DNA of 64,000 nucleotides from Citrifermentans bemidjiense Bem. GTDB lineage: Bacteria; Desulfobacterota; Desulfuromonadia; Geobacterales; Geobacteraceae. The position numbers and the translations under genes were made by a program. The notes beneath the pieces are model-generated. The model made no database searches and had not been told where the DNA came from. It saw nothing but the letters and a program-made list of their open reading frames with translations. The stretch covers positions 4,282,001-4,346,000 of the forward strand of contig NC_011146.1 of NCBI RefSeq assembly GCF_000020725.1. Reading direction: 5' to 3'. Positions 27,343-36,156 of the stretch are shown here, piece after piece (position 1 is the first letter of the stretch; every line of letters starts with the position of its first letter).

Positions 27343-28062
27343 TCATGGTTGTACCCCGCGGGCGACGGTTACGGCGGCTACCGCCGAGACTTCCGCCCGC
27401 AAGAGTGCGTCGACGCAGGCCCGCATGGTGCTCCCGGTGGTGAGGACGTCATCCACCAGCAAGACCCGCTTTCCTTCCAGACGCCGTGCCTCCCGCACCA
27501 CAAAAGCCCCTTTCACGTTCACCACCCTCTTCGTCGCGTCAAGGGTCGTCTGCGGCTCGGTCCAGCGCAGTCGCCGCAGGTTCCCCACCTCTACCGGCAG
27601 CTTCAGTTTCTTCGCCAACACCTGCGCTATCAGCTGGGACTGGTTGTAACCCCGCTGCCTCAACCTCTTTTTGTGCAGCGGCACGGGGACGATCAGGTCC
27701 GGCGCCGCCTCGGCGCAGAAATCCGTCAAAGCCGATGCGGCGAGAAGCCCTAAAGGAAGCGCCAGCTGCACGCGACCGCCGTACTTGAACCGGTGGATCA
27801 GCTGCTGTACCGCCCCTTCAAGAATGAGCGCGGAGCGGCAGGTGTGGAAAGGGGGATGGAGCAGGCAGGCGCCGCAGGTGTGGTTTGAGCCCTTATCGGT
27901 GGCGAAGGGAGCGCCGCATATGGTGCAGAGCGGGGTTGTCAGGAAAGTGACTTTGTCGAGGCAGTCGGCGCAGATGAAGAGTTCGCCGGCCTCGGGGATG
28001 AACGCCCGGCAGACGTGGCAAAGTGGAGGAAAAAAGAGATCCAGCAGCGGGCGAAAGAACAT
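27343..28062 (-). CDS. comF: ComF-family phosphoribosyltransferase-like protein
   Basis: A 239-residue ComF-type protein. The N-terminal zinc region has paired cysteines (LCHVC, CADC, LCTIC, CGAC). The C-terminal phosphoribosyltransferase fold carries DLIVPVPLHKKRLRQRGYNQ and the PRPP-loop motif VLLVDDVLTTGSTM. In Bacillus and Helicobacter, ComF proteins are needed for DNA uptake, but many bacteria keep the gene without known competence. Start 28062 follows a GGGAGGA site. The gene is bracketed by two palindromic repeats and stands alone. Confidence 0.88.
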   Translation of the reverse strand: MFFRPLLDLFFPPLCHVCRAFIPEAGELFICADCLDKVTFLTTPLCTICGAPFATDKGSNHTCGACLLHPPFHTCRSALILEGAVQQLIHRFKYGGRVQLALPLGLLAASALTDFCAEAAPDLIVPVPLHKKRLRQRGYNQSQLIAQVLAKKLKLPVEVGNLRRLRWTEPQTTLDATKRVVNVKGAFVVREARRLEGKRVLLVDDVLTTGSTMRACVDALLRAEVSAVAAVTVARGVQP

Positions 28063-28097
28063 GCTTCCTCCCTTAAGGCTGAGAAAAGACAGGAGAA

Positions 28098-28207
28098 ACA
28101 AAACCGTTGGCCACTGAGAAAATCTGAGAACTTCTGTGAAACCTGCAGGTTTTGATTCTCTCCCTGGCTTCTCTCAGATGTCCTCAGATTTTCTCCTTGC
28201 TAATGGT
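28098..28207. repeat. Palindromic repeat upstream of comF
   Basis: The arms CTGAGAAAATCTGAGA (near 28115) and CTCAGATTTTCTC (near 28183) are near-perfect reverse complements, and inside them ACCTGCAGGT forms a further palindrome. The element fills the space between comF and the LUD gene. No coding potential is seen. Confidence 0.75.
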
Positions 28208-28214
28208 TTAGGTT

Positions 28215-28868
28215 TTACAGCCCCATGTCCTCGTTCACCACGAGCACCCGGATGTCGGTGTTGCGCGGCTTCTTCTCGATGATGGTGGTCACCCGGCAGA
28301 TCCGCTGCGGCGAGTTGCAGTCGGAGCAGAAACCGGTGCTGGCACAGGGGGTGGAAAGGTTCAGGCGCTTGGCGTTGGGCGGGGCGGCAAAGGTCTTGAT
28401 CCTTTGCATCGCTTCTTCCACGCCGCCGTCCACCAGCTTGTTCCGCCCTACGACCACGATCACCTTCTGCGGCCCGTAGAACATGGCGGCGGCCCTGTTG
28501 CCGTTGCCGTCGACGTTCACCAGTATCCCGGAGAGGGTCACGGCGTTGCTACCGGTGAGAAAGAGGTCGCAGGTCAGCTGCTTCTTGGTGATCGCCAGCC
28601 TTTCCTCCGGTGCAAGGTCGGGGGCGCCGTGGTTCAGGATTTCCTTCCCCATTCCCTTCAGCTTGTCCGCCAACTTCAGGTCGGCTACCGACAGCGATCC
28701 GCCGAACCCGACGCTCTGCGCAGCTTGCGCCTCGTTAAGGATGTAGTGGAACACTTCCTGGCTATCATGGCAGTAAAGGGCTTCGAAACCGTTCTTCTTC
28801 AGGTTTTCCACCGCCTTGTTGCATTTATGGCCGTAGCTCCAATCGTTCAATTCTTCGGTGTTGCTCAT
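28215..28868 (-). CDS. LUD-domain protein (lactate-utilisation YkgG/LutC-like)
   Basis: A 217-residue single LUD-domain protein (formerly DUF162). Marks are AAQSVGFGGSLSVADLKLAD, EERLAITKKQLTCDLFLTGS, GILVNVDGNGNRAAAMFYGP and VVGRNKLVDGGVEEAMQRIK. A C-terminal cysteine-rich stretch (STPCASTGFCSDCNSPQRIC) could bind a metal or iron-sulfur cluster. LutC-type proteins work with iron-sulfur subunits in lactate oxidation, but here no lutA/lutB neighbour is present. Stand-alone proteins of this kind are common in anaerobes and of unknown role. A GGAGGT site precedes the start. Confidence 0.85.
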   Translation of the reverse strand: MSNTEELNDWSYGHKCNKAVENLKKNGFEALYCHDSQEVFHYILNEAQAAQSVGFGGSLSVADLKLADKLKGMGKEILNHGAPDLAPEERLAITKKQLTCDLFLTGSNAVTLSGILVNVDGNGNRAAAMFYGPQKVIVVVGRNKLVDGGVEEAMQRIKTFAAPPNAKRLNLSTPCASTGFCSDCNSPQRICRVTTIIEKKPRNTDIRVLVVNEDMGL

Positions 28869-28923
28869 TCTCTACCTCCGTTTATCTCGTCTTTCTTAAA
28901 TACGCCAACACCCAGCGTCACAA

Positions 28924-29034
28924 GTCCCCCCTCCCCTCGCGGGTGGGGTTAGGGGGTGGGGGCAGGTGCCGACCTTCACGATACTGGCAAGTTCACCCAC
29001 CCCCCTGCCCCCTCCCGTCCAGGGAGGGGGAGAG
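28924..29034. repeat. Dispersed G/C-run palindromic repeat, copy 2
   Basis: Same layout as 23486-23594: a CCCCTC/GGGTGGGG hairpin, GGTGGGGGCAGGTGCC, a spacer, TTCACCCACCCCCCTG, then CCCCCTCCCGTCCAGGGAGG. It differs mainly in the spacer and in the loop of the first hairpin. Confidence 0.9.
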
Positions 29035-29068
29035 CTGGGAAGGGCTTGATTTGATTGGTGAAAGTCCG

Positions 29069-29731
29069 CTACCGCTTCGCCACAATCTGCTGCTCGTAGG
29101 GCCAGACCTCGCCTACGTAGCCGATCAGCTGCTCCATGCGCGCCTTGAAGCCGAGACGCCACTCGTCCTGCTCGGGGAAGTGTCGCTTCTCGCGAACGCT
29201 GTCGCAAAGCTCCTTCCCCAGGGTACGTGCCTTCTGGAACAGGGCGTCCTGATCCGGAAACACTCGGTGCCCCGCGCCGGGGGAACCGATGCTCCCTACA
29301 CTCTGCGCCCCCATGGCGTTGACGATCTTCTGCATGTACTCCAGCACGTCCTCGTCACCGCCCCCGCCGGAGGTCTCCACCAGCGCCGCGTACTTTCCTT
29401 CCAGAGCGGTCAGGTGGATGAGCCCGTTGCAGCGATCCAGAAACGCCTTCAACTGCGCGGTGATGCTGAGGAGATAATTCGGGGTGGCCAGAATGAAGGC
29501 GTCGGCGGCGACTAGCTTCTGCTTGATCTCCTCGAACTCGTCCTTCACCGGACAGGTGCCGACCTTGTGGCAGACGTCGCAGGCGACACAGGGTTTGACC
29601 GGCGTCTGGGCCAGCGTCACGATCTCTATGTCCGCGCCCGCCTGGACGGCTCCCGCCATTACCTCTTCCAAAAGACGCCCCGTAGTGCCGTTCATGCCCC
29701 TGGGGCTACCGTTGATTGCCAGGATCTTCAT
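29069..29731 (-). CDS. NAD(P)H-dependent FMN reductase / flavodoxin-fold protein
   Basis: A 220-residue flavodoxin-fold oxidoreductase. The opening MKILAINGSPRGMNGTTGRL is the FMN phosphate-binding loop. ADAFILATPNYLLSITAQLK and AFLDRCNG form the second flavin contact. A cysteine set, CVACDVCHKVGTCPVKDEF, is typical of the iron-sulfur-flavoprotein-like branch, where these cysteines hold a [4Fe-4S] cluster. The spacing (C-x2-C-x2-C-x5-C) is intact. Electron donor and acceptor are unknown. It is on the minus strand 21 bases after gpmI. Confidence 0.85.
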   Translation of the reverse strand: MKILAINGSPRGMNGTTGRLLEEVMAGAVQAGADIEIVTLAQTPVKPCVACDVCHKVGTCPVKDEFEEIKQKLVAADAFILATPNYLLSITAQLKAFLDRCNGLIHLTALEGKYAALVETSGGGGDEDVLEYMQKIVNAMGAQSVGSIGSPGAGHRVFPDQDALFQKARTLGKELCDSVREKRHFPEQDEWRLGFKARMEQLIGYVGEVWPYEQQIVAKR

Positions 29732-29752
29732 GCGTTTTCTCCGTTTTTGTCT

Positions 29753-31291
29753 TTAATCTACCAGCAGGCTCTTGCCGCCCATCTCCGAGGGCTGCTGGAG
29801 ACCGAGCAATTCCAGCATGGTCGGAGCCAGGTCCGCCAACACCCCTTTCCTGAGCTTTGCCCCCTTGCGGGAATCGTCCACCAGAACCACCGGAGCCATC
29901 TCGCAGGTGTGCGCCGTGTGCGGCCCGCCCTGTTCGTCCTTCATCATCTCGGCGTTGCCGTGGTCGGCGGTGATAAGGGCGATGCCACCCTTTTCCCGCA
30001 CCTTCGCCACCAACTTCCCGACGCATTCGTCGACCGCCTCGACCGCCTTCACCGCCGCGGGGAGGATACCGGTATGCCCTACCATGTCGGCGTTGGCGAA
30101 GTTGAGAATGACCACGTCGTACTTGTCCTCGTCGAGCCGCTTCAGGAGTTCCTCGGTCACGAGGTAGGCGCTCATCTCGGGCTTCTGGTCGTAGGTGGCG
30201 ACTTCCTTCGGCGAAGGGATCAGGGCGCGGTCCTCGCCGGGAAAGGGGTTCTCCCTGCCGCCGTTGAAGAAGAAGGTGACGTGCGCGTACTTCTCGGTCT
30301 CGGCGATCCTCAACTGGGTGAGCCCGGCGTTGCTGATCACCTCGGGGAAGATATTGACCAGTTCCTCGTTTCCGAAGGCGACCGGAAGACCAAAGGTCTC
30401 GTCGTAGCTGGTCATGCAGACGTAGGAGGCGAGCTTAGGCCATTCCTCCCTTTTGAACCCGTCGAAGCCGGGGTCGGTGAAGGCGCGGGTGATCTCGCGG
30501 GCGCGGTCGGAGCGGAAGTTGAAGAAGATGAAGCCGTCCCCGTCGCCGAGCCTCCCCACCGGTGCGCCCCCTTGCATGATGACGCTGGGAAGCACAAACT
30601 CGTCGTTGACCCCGCCTTGGTAGCTTTGCTCTATGGCCGCGGCGGCGGACGGGTACGGTTTCCCCACCCCCGACACGATGGCGCGATAGGCCTGCTCCAC
30701 CCGATCCCAGCGGTTGTCGCGGTCCATGGCGTAGTAGCGCCCGATCACCGTGGCGATCTTGCCGAAGGAAAAGCGCGCCATCTCCGCCTCAAGCCGCTTA
30801 AGGTAATCGATGCCGCTCTGAGGAGGGGTGTCGCGGCCGTCCAAAAGGCAGTGGACGAAGACCTCGCGCACGCCGTTTCGCTTCGCCATGTCGATCAGCG
30901 CGTAGAGGTGGGTGTCGTGGGAGTGCACGCCGCCGTCTGAAAGAAGCCCCGCCAGGTGCAGCCTGCCGCTTCCCTGCACCGCCTTCTTCATGCAGTCCAG
31001 AAGGACCGGGTTATGGAAAAAGTCACCGTCGTCGATGGACTTGCTGATCCGGGTCAGGTCCTGGTACACCACGCGCCCCGCGCCGATGTTGGTGTGCCCC
31101 ACCTCGGAGTTCCCCATCTGGCCCGCAGGAAGGCCGACCGACATGCCGGAGCCGTCGATGGTGCCGCTGGGGTATTCGGCGGTAAGCCGGGTCATGTTCG
31201 GGGTCTTTGCCTGCGCGATGGCGTTGGACTCGGTGTCGGAATTGATCCCCCAGCCATCGAGGATCATCAAGAGCAGAGGCTTCTTAGGCAT
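29753..31291 (-). CDS. gpmI: 2,3-bisphosphoglycerate-independent phosphoglycerate mutase
   Basis: A 512-residue alkaline-phosphatase-superfamily enzyme that interconverts 3- and 2-phosphoglycerate in glycolysis using two manganese ions. The metal motif [10 protein letters not shown] opens the protein. The catalytic serine lies in [10 protein letters not shown], and later metal ligands occur in [11 protein letters not shown] (sequence VHSHDTH), [13 protein letters not shown] and [11 protein letters not shown]. Length and ends match the family. GAGGGAG precedes the ATG. A terminator separates it from rlmH, so it probably has its own promoter. Confidence 0.97.
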   Translation of the reverse strand: MPKKPLLLMILDGWGINSDTESNAIAQAKTPNMTRLTAEYPSGTIDGSGMSVGLPAGQMGNSEVGHTNIGAGRVVYQDLTRISKSIDDGDFFHNPVLLDCMKKAVQGSGRLHLAGLLSDGGVHSHDTHLYALIDMAKRNGVREVFVHCLLDGRDTPPQSGIDYLKRLEAEMARFSFGKIATVIGRYYAMDRDNRWDRVEQAYRAIVSGVGKPYPSAAAAIEQSYQGGVNDEFVLPSVIMQGGAPVGRLGDGDGFIFFNFRSDRAREITRAFTDPGFDGFKREEWPKLASYVCMTSYDETFGLPVAFGNEELVNIFPEVISNAGLTQLRIAETEKYAHVTFFFNGGRENPFPGEDRALIPSPKEVATYDQKPEMSAYLVTEELLKRLDEDKYDVVILNFANADMVGHTGILPAAVKAVEAVDECVGKLVAKVREKGGIALITADHGNAEMMKDEQGGPHTAHTCEMAPVVLVDDSRKGAKLRKGVLADLAPTMLELLGLQQPSEMGGKSLLVD

Positions 31292-31327
31292 GGCTTTTCT
31301 CCCTCATTAGATTTTGTGAGACCAATT

Positions 31328-31359
31328 AAAAAAGGTGAAGTTGACCTTCACCCTTTTTT
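31328..31359 (-). terminator. Rho-independent terminator after rlmH
   Basis: GGTGAAG and CTTCACC form a 7-bp stem with a short loop, flanked by A6 and T6 runs, so it can act in either direction. It ends the proB-to-rlmH transcript before gpmI. Confidence 0.85.
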
Positions 31360-31376
31360 ACATAACAACCCTTTAG

Positions 31377-31841
31377 CTACTCATGATGATACGGCTCGCA
31401 GTTAATGATGGTGAAGCCGCGGTAGATCTGTTCCAGCAGGAAGACCCTTACCATCTGGTGGGTGAGGGTCATGCGGGAAAGCGATATCGACTTGAAGGCC
31501 TGGCTGCGGAACTGGTCGGTGAAGCCATAGGCCCCTCCGATGGCGAAGACCAGATCCTGCGTTCCCTGGTCGCGGTTTTTGGAAAGGAAGGAGGCCAGCT
31601 CCGGGGAGGTCATCGCCTCCCCCCGCTCGTCCAGGAGCACCAGCCTTCCCCCTTTGGGGATCAGCTTCGCCAGGCGCTCGCATTCCCGCTCCCGCATCGC
31701 GGCGGCCTGCGCCCCCTTTTCCTCCCGGGCCTCCAGGATCTCGAGCGGTAGGTAGCGCCTGATCCTTCCGGCGTACTCCTCGATACCGGTCCTGACCCAG
31801 CTCTCCTGGGTCTTGCCGACCCAAAGGAGCTTCAGCCTCAT
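31377..31841 (-). CDS. rlmH: 23S rRNA pseudouridine-1915 N3-methyltransferase RlmH
   Basis: A 154-residue SPOUT methyltransferase. The opening MRLKLLWVGKTQESWV, the SAM-binding knot DLVFAIGGAYGFTDQFRSQA and the C-terminal LSRMTLTHQMVRVFLLEQIY, then RGFTIINCEPYHHE, are the family core. It methylates the pseudouridine at position 1915 in helix 69 of the large rRNA. The ATG overlaps the rsfS stop by 4 bases. Confidence 0.97.
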   Translation of the reverse strand: MRLKLLWVGKTQESWVRTGIEEYAGRIRRYLPLEILEAREEKGAQAAAMRERECERLAKLIPKGGRLVLLDERGEAMTSPELASFLSKNRDQGTQDLVFAIGGAYGFTDQFRSQAFKSISLSRMTLTHQMVRVFLLEQIYRGFTIINCEPYHHE

Positions 31842-32227
31842 GCCCCTTTATTCTCCCAAAGGTACTCCTCGGGGATCTCGATCTGGGGAGCCCTTTGCCA
31901 GAGTTCGTCCAGGTTGTAGATCTTGCGGACCTCTTCCAGGAAGAGATGCACGATGACGTCGCCGTAGTCGATGACCACCCAGCGTCCCTGCTCGTAACCT
32001 TCCATGTCTATCGGCCGGTCGAAGGGCTTCATACTCTGCTTGACCGAGTCGGCCATCGCCATCACCTGACGGTCCGAGCGCCCGGTGGCGAGCACCAGAT
32101 AATCGGCGATGCTGGAGATCTTCTTGATTTCGAGCACCTTGACGTCGAGCGCCTTCTTGTCGAGAGCGAATGCCGCACACTTGATGGCACGCTCTTCGGC
32201 CGTCAAAATTTCCTTATCTTGCATCAA
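31838..32227 (-). CDS. rsfS: Ribosome silencing factor RsfS
   Basis: A 129-residue RsfS/Iojap protein with IADYLVLATGRSDRQVMAMA, GYEQGRWVVIDYGDVIVHLF and EEVRKIYNLDELW. It binds ribosomal protein L14 and blocks joining of subunits under starvation. It overlaps nadD by 14 bases and rlmH by 4. An adjacent second ATG one codon later is an equal start choice. Confidence 0.96.
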   Translation of the reverse strand: MMQDKEILTAEERAIKCAAFALDKKALDVKVLEIKKISSIADYLVLATGRSDRQVMAMADSVKQSMKPFDRPIDMEGYEQGRWVVIDYGDVIVHLFLEEVRKIYNLDELWQRAPQIEIPEEYLWENKGA

Positions 32228-32864
32228 CGTATAACCTCTGTTCCTTTATGTAGTGCTCGACGGCATCCGGAAGCAGATACCTGATCGAGCGGCCGCCTTG
32301 GACCGACAGGCGGATGTGGCTGGAGGAGATGTCCAAAAGGACCCCGTCCAGCGCGTAAACTGCGTGGCCAGAGCAGTGATTCAGCCGTTTAGCGGCCGGA
32401 TCATAGCAGAACTCGCCAGCTATGGCAACAGGTAGGGCCTCGGCGAGGCTGGTGATGGTGGAACCCGGGCGCTGCACGCTGATCACGTTGCAAAGCTCGA
32501 ATATCGCTTCGTATTCCCTCCAGGTGGAGATGTCGTTGAATGAGTCGGCCCCGACGATGAAGAAGAGGTCGTCGTCCGGGTACCGCGCCTTCAGCTCGCG
32601 CAGCGTGTCGATGGAGTAGGAGCGCCCGCCGCGCACCCCCTCCATGTCGGAGACCATGAAGCCCGGGTTGTCGGCCACCGCCAGGCGCACCATCTCCAGG
32701 CGGCTCGCGAAGGAGAGCTCCCCCACCAGCGGCTTGTGCGGCGGGGTAGCAGCCGGGATGAAGACGACCCGGTCCAACTGGTAGAGGTCGCGCGCCTCCT
32801 CCGCGATGCGCAGGTGGGCGTTATGGATGGGGTTGAAGGTCCCCCCCAGAATCCCCAGTCTCAT
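32214..32864 (-). CDS. nadD: Nicotinate-nucleotide adenylyltransferase
   Basis: A 216-residue nucleotidyltransferase for NAD synthesis (nicotinate mononucleotide plus ATP). The ATP-binding GGTFNPIHNAH (the family H-x-G/A-H class) opens the protein. Next come VVFIPAATPPHKP, DDLFFIVGADSFNDISTWRE and the closing ISSSHIRLSVQGGRSIRYLL with the I-S-S-T/S-x-I-R motif. AAAGGAA precedes the ATG. It starts 16 bases after proA ends. Confidence 0.97.
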   Translation of the reverse strand: MRLGILGGTFNPIHNAHLRIAEEARDLYQLDRVVFIPAATPPHKPLVGELSFASRLEMVRLAVADNPGFMVSDMEGVRGGRSYSIDTLRELKARYPDDDLFFIVGADSFNDISTWREYEAIFELCNVISVQRPGSTITSLAEALPVAIAGEFCYDPAAKRLNHCSGHAVYALDGVLLDISSSHIRLSVQGGRSIRYLLPDAVEHYIKEQRLYVDAR

Positions 32865-32880
32865 CTGGCGTTTCCTTTGG

Positions 32881-34137
32881 TCAGGGGCGCACTTGCCCGG
32901 AGCCGTAGACGATGAACTTGGTGGTGGTCAGGTCGGTGAGCCCCATCGGCCCGAACGAGTGCAGCTTAGTGGTGGAGATGCCGATCTCCGCGCCTAGGCC
33001 CAGCTGGTTTCCGTCCGAGAAGCGGGTGGAGGCGTTGACCATGACCACGCCGGAGTTCACCTCGCGGATGAAGCGCTGGGAGTTCGCGTAGTCGCCGGTG
33101 ATGATGGACTCGGTGTGCAGCGAGCTGTAGCGGTTGATGTGGTCGATGGCCGCGTCTAGGCCGTCGACGACCGCCGCCGCCAGGATCAGCTCCAGGTACT
33201 CGGCGTACCAGTCCTCCTCGGTCGCCTTCGCCGCCTTGGGGGCGAACTGCCGGAAGGTCTTGTCACCGCGAAGCTCCACCTTGAGGGAGGAAAGGGCCTC
33301 GTAGATGAAGGGGACGAAGGTCTCCGCTATGTCCTTATGGATCAGAAGCGTTTCCAGTGCGTTGCAGACGCCGGGGCGCTGGGTCTTGGCGTTGACGATG
33401 ATCTCGCGCGCCATCTCGAAGTCGGCCGTGGCGTCGACGAAGATGTGGCAGACACCCTTGTAGTGCTTGATCACCGGGATTTTGGAGTTTTCCACCACGA
33501 AGCGGATCAGGCTCTCGCCACCGCGGGGGATGATGACGTCGATGAACTCCTCCTGCTTGAGCATCTCGGTCACCCCTTCGCGCTCCACGAACGGGATCAG
33601 CGAGAGGGCGGCGGCCGGGATGCCGTGCTTGGCGAGCTGCGCCTTCAGTATGGTGGCGATAGCGAGGTTGGAGTGGATCGCCTCGGAGCCGCCGCGCAGG
33701 ACCACGGCGTTGCCGCTTTTGAGGCAAAGGGCGGCGGCGTCCGAGGTGACGTTCGGGCGCGACTCGTAGATAATGCCGATGACGCCGAGCGGGATGCGCA
33801 TCTTTCCGACCATCAGGTCGTTGGGGCGCTTCCACATCCCCGTCACCTCGCCGACCGGGTCGGGGAGCTGCGCCACCTCGCGGATGGCGTCCGCCATTCC
33901 CTTGACCCGCGCCTCGTTCAGCATCAGGCGGTCCAGCATCGCTGCCGATAGCCCCCGTTCCTGCCCCGCCTCCAGGTCCTTCTTGTTTTCCTCTATGATG
34001 TGCGGCGCATCGTTGATGAGCGCGAGCGCCATATCCAGGAGCAGTTGGTCCTTGGCGGCAGAGGCAAGCTTCGCCATGGCGAAGGAAGCCTGCCTGGCCT
34101 CGGCGGCGATGGTGCGGATCTGTTCGGCAACTGACAT
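32881..34137 (-). CDS. proA: Glutamate-5-semialdehyde dehydrogenase
   Basis: A 418-residue aldehyde dehydrogenase-superfamily enzyme for proline synthesis. It has PLGVIGIIYESRPNVTSDAA, AVVLRGGSEAIHSNLAIA, the active-site region TQRPGVCNALETLLIH with the nucleophilic cysteine, and HTESIITGDYANSQRFIRE. Start MSVAEQIRTI is preceded by AAGGAGGA; a longer frame upstream is not conserved. It reduces glutamyl phosphate made by ProB, which is upstream across a repeat element. Confidence 0.97.
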   Translation of the reverse strand: MSVAEQIRTIAAEARQASFAMAKLASAAKDQLLLDMALALINDAPHIIEENKKDLEAGQERGLSAAMLDRLMLNEARVKGMADAIREVAQLPDPVGEVTGMWKRPNDLMVGKMRIPLGVIGIIYESRPNVTSDAAALCLKSGNAVVLRGGSEAIHSNLAIATILKAQLAKHGIPAAALSLIPFVEREGVTEMLKQEEFIDVIIPRGGESLIRFVVENSKIPVIKHYKGVCHIFVDATADFEMAREIIVNAKTQRPGVCNALETLLIHKDIAETFVPFIYEALSSLKVELRGDKTFRQFAPKAAKATEEDWYAEYLELILAAAVVDGLDAAIDHINRYSSLHTESIITGDYANSQRFIREVNSGVVMVNASTRFSDGNQLGLGAEIGISTTKLHSFGPMGLTDLTTTKFIVYGSGQVRP

Positions 34138-34168
34138 TATGTAGTTCCTCCTTATTCTCCTGCAGGAG

Positions 34169-34325
34169 CCCACCCCTTAACCCCCTCCCCTGGCGGGAGG
34201 GGGTTAAGGGGTGGGGGTAGGTGCCATCATTTTAGACGCTGCCGGCTTCACCCACCCCCCGGCCCCCTCACGCCTTCGCGGGCCGAAGCGCTACGGCGCG
34301 CAGGCCCGTCAAGGGAGGGGGAGGG
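34169..34325. repeat. Dispersed G/C-run palindromic repeat, copy 3, with nested insertion
   Basis: It has the layout of the copies at 23486 and 28924, but about 36 bases (34270-34305) interrupt the right-hand hairpin between CCCCCTC and CCGTCAAGGGAGG. The inserted piece contains GCCTTCGCGGGCCGAAGCG and is related to an insertion in the repeat at 57243-57386. It separates proB from proA. Confidence 0.88.
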
Positions 34326-34330
34326 ATCAA

Positions 34331-35452
34331 TTACAAAAGGACCAAATTGTCCCGGTGGATGACGTCATCGCCGTAGCGGAAACCGAGGATCCCCTCGATC
34401 TCGCTGCTTTGGTGCCCGCGGATCTTTTCCACCTCTTGGCTCGAATAATCGGTGATGCCGCGCGCGAACTCCACACCCTCTGGATCGAGCACCCGGACGC
34501 AGGCGCCGCGGTCAAAGCGCCCCTCGACCTGGGCGATACCGGAAGGAAGCAAGCTCCTGCCGTGCCGGGAGAGGACGTCGCGCGCCCCCGCGTCGACGAC
34601 GATGGAGCCCGCGGGCTTGATGGTGAAGGCGATCCAGTGCTTGCGCCGGTTCAGCGACTCGCCGGCCGGCAGGAACAGGGTGCCAAGGAGCTCCCCCTTC
34701 ATCACGCGCGAAAGCGTGCGCTCCCCACGCCCGGCGAAGATGATGGCCGCCACACCGGACTTGACCACCTTCTTGGCCGCGGCGAGCTTCGTGGCCATGC
34801 CGCCGGTGCCGACGCTGGTGCCGCTGCCGCCGGCGCCGCGCTCAAGCTCCCGGGTCACCGCTCCCACCTGGTGGATCAGGGTGGCGTTCGGGTCGGTGCG
34901 CGGGTCGGCGGTGTAGAGGCCGTCGATGTCGGTCATGATCAAAAGGAGCTGCGCCTCGACCAGGTTGGTCACCAGCGCCGAAAGGTTGTCGTTGTCGCCG
35001 AACTTGAGCTCGTCGACCACGACCGTATCGTTTTCGTTGATGACCGGGATGATGCCGCAGGCCAAAAGGGTGTCCAGGGTCCCGCGGGCGTTCTGGAAGC
35101 GGCGCCTGTTGGCCAGGTCGTCGCGCGTCAGAAGTATCTGGGCCACCTTGAGGTCATAGGAGGAGAAGGCCTCCTCGTACGCCCGCATCAACCGGGACTG
35201 CCCCACCGCGGCTGCGGCCTGCTTCTGCGGAAGGGTCCTCGGGCGGTCCGGGAGCCCCAGCGCCTGGCGCCCTGCCGCCACGGCCCCGGAGGAGACGATC
35301 ACCACCTCGGTCCCCTGTCCGCTCAACTCCGCGACCTGCGCCGCGAGCCCGTCCAGGAAGCGCGGATCGACCCCGCCGTTTTCGCCGGTCAGGACGCCGG
35401 ATCCGATCTTCACCACGACCCGTTTTACCTTTTTAAGCAGTTCCTTGCGCAT
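34331..35452 (-). CDS. proB: Glutamate 5-kinase
   Basis: A 373-residue amino-acid kinase that phosphorylates glutamate in the first step of proline synthesis. Kinase motifs are [54 protein letters not shown] and [22 protein letters not shown]-terminal PUA domain ([20 protein letters not shown] onward) is present, as in long-form enzymes. The ATG at 35452 was chosen because the candidate promoter's start point lies just upstream and excludes the longer frame. The ribosome site is weak. Confidence 0.96.
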   Translation of the reverse strand: MRKELLKKVKRVVVKIGSGVLTGENGGVDPRFLDGLAAQVAELSGQGTEVVIVSSGAVAAGRQALGLPDRPRTLPQKQAAAAVGQSRLMRAYEEAFSSYDLKVAQILLTRDDLANRRRFQNARGTLDTLLACGIIPVINENDTVVVDELKFGDNDNLSALVTNLVEAQLLLIMTDIDGLYTADPRTDPNATLIHQVGAVTRELERGAGGSGTSVGTGGMATKLAAAKKVVKSGVAAIIFAGRGERTLSRVMKGELLGTLFLPAGESLNRRKHWIAFTIKPAGSIVVDAGARDVLSRHGRSLLPSGIAQVEGRFDRGACVRVLDPEGVEFARGITDYSSQEVEKIRGHQSSEIEGILGFRYGDDVIHRDNLVLL

Positions 35453-35488
35453 CAGAACACCATCTAGTTGGTTTAGTAAAAGCAAGGG

Positions 35489-35517
35489 ATACTAACATGA
35501 TTCCTTGACCATGGCAA
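35489..35517 (-). promoter_or_regulatory. Candidate sigma-70 promoter of proB
   Basis: On the minus strand TTGCCA, a 17-base spacer, then TAGTAT. The start point would fall near 35482, about 30 bases before the proB ATG. Confidence 0.55.
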
Positions 35518-35550
35518 TTCAGTTGACCTTGCTGTCATAGCTCAAATGAA

Positions 35551-35579
35551 TTGACAAAGAGAGGGAGGGACCTTAGACT
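35551..35579 (+). promoter_or_regulatory. Candidate sigma-70 promoter of the DUF2062 gene
   Basis: TTGACA, a 17-base spacer and TAGACT, about 25 bases before the TTG start. It is divergent from the proB promoter. Confidence 0.6.
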
Positions 35580-35603
35580 GTGCCGAAATTTTGAGGTGAA
35601 CTG

Positions 35604-36086
35604 TTGTTTAACAAAGAGCTCTGGAAAAAAAGGATCTACAGCATACTCTCGCTGGACAGCCATCCGGGGCACATTGCAGCCGGCTTTGCAGTCGGCGTAT
35701 TCATCAGCTTTACCCCCTTCTTCGGTCTGCACACTCCCCTGGCCATCGCGGCCGCCTTTATCTTCAGGCTCAACAAGCTCACCTGCGTCACCGGCGCCTG
35801 GGTCAACACCCCGATCACCATCGTCCCGATACTAGGCGTGAGCTACAAGCTCGGCGCGTTCCTGACCGGCGCTCGCATCACCGAGTTCAAGATCAAGGGA
35901 TTGGAATGGCACAACCTGGAGCGTTACGCCAAATCCCTCATCCTTGGCTCTTCTCTGATCGGCTTCATATGCGCCGTCATCGCTTACTTCCTCTGCTATT
36001 ACCTGGTGCTCCGCTTCCGCTCAAAGGACGCGGCCCAGGCCGAAATCGCCGAGGAGATGGCGGAGGTCGGAGAGGAACTGGATTAA
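35604..36086 (+). CDS. DUF2062 membrane protein
   Basis: A 160-residue protein of the DUF2062 family, with about three hydrophobic segments (IAAGFAVGVFISFTPFFGLH; LAIAAAFIFRLNKLTCVTGA; SSLIGFICAVIAYFLCYYLV). The family signature GxFxxFxPxxGxH and the WVNTPITIVPI stretch are present. The function of the family is unknown; members often lie near envelope or glycosyltransferase genes. The only start with a ribosome site (GAGGTGA) is a TTG at 35604. The acidic tail (AEIAEEMAEVGEELD) is cytoplasmic. Confidence 0.85.
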   Translation: MFNKELWKKRIYSILSLDSHPGHIAAGFAVGVFISFTPFFGLHTPLAIAAAFIFRLNKLTCVTGAWVNTPITIVPILGVSYKLGAFLTGARITEFKIKGLEWHNLERYAKSLILGSSLIGFICAVIAYFLCYYLVLRFRSKDAAQAEIAEEMAEVGEELD

Positions 36087-36094
36087 TCCCGCGT

Positions 36095-36132
36095 AAAAAA
36101 AATCGGGAGCGGTTTCTCAACCGCTCCCGAAG
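36095..36132 (-). terminator. Terminator between DUF2062 gene and pit
   Basis: TCGGGAGCGGTT and AACCGCTCCCGA form a perfect 12-bp stem with a 4-base loop. On the minus strand a run of eight Ts follows, so it best serves the pit transcript; the plus side lacks a T run. Confidence 0.85.
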
Positions 36133-36156
36133 TCACTTCGTTATCTGTTTCCCTTT

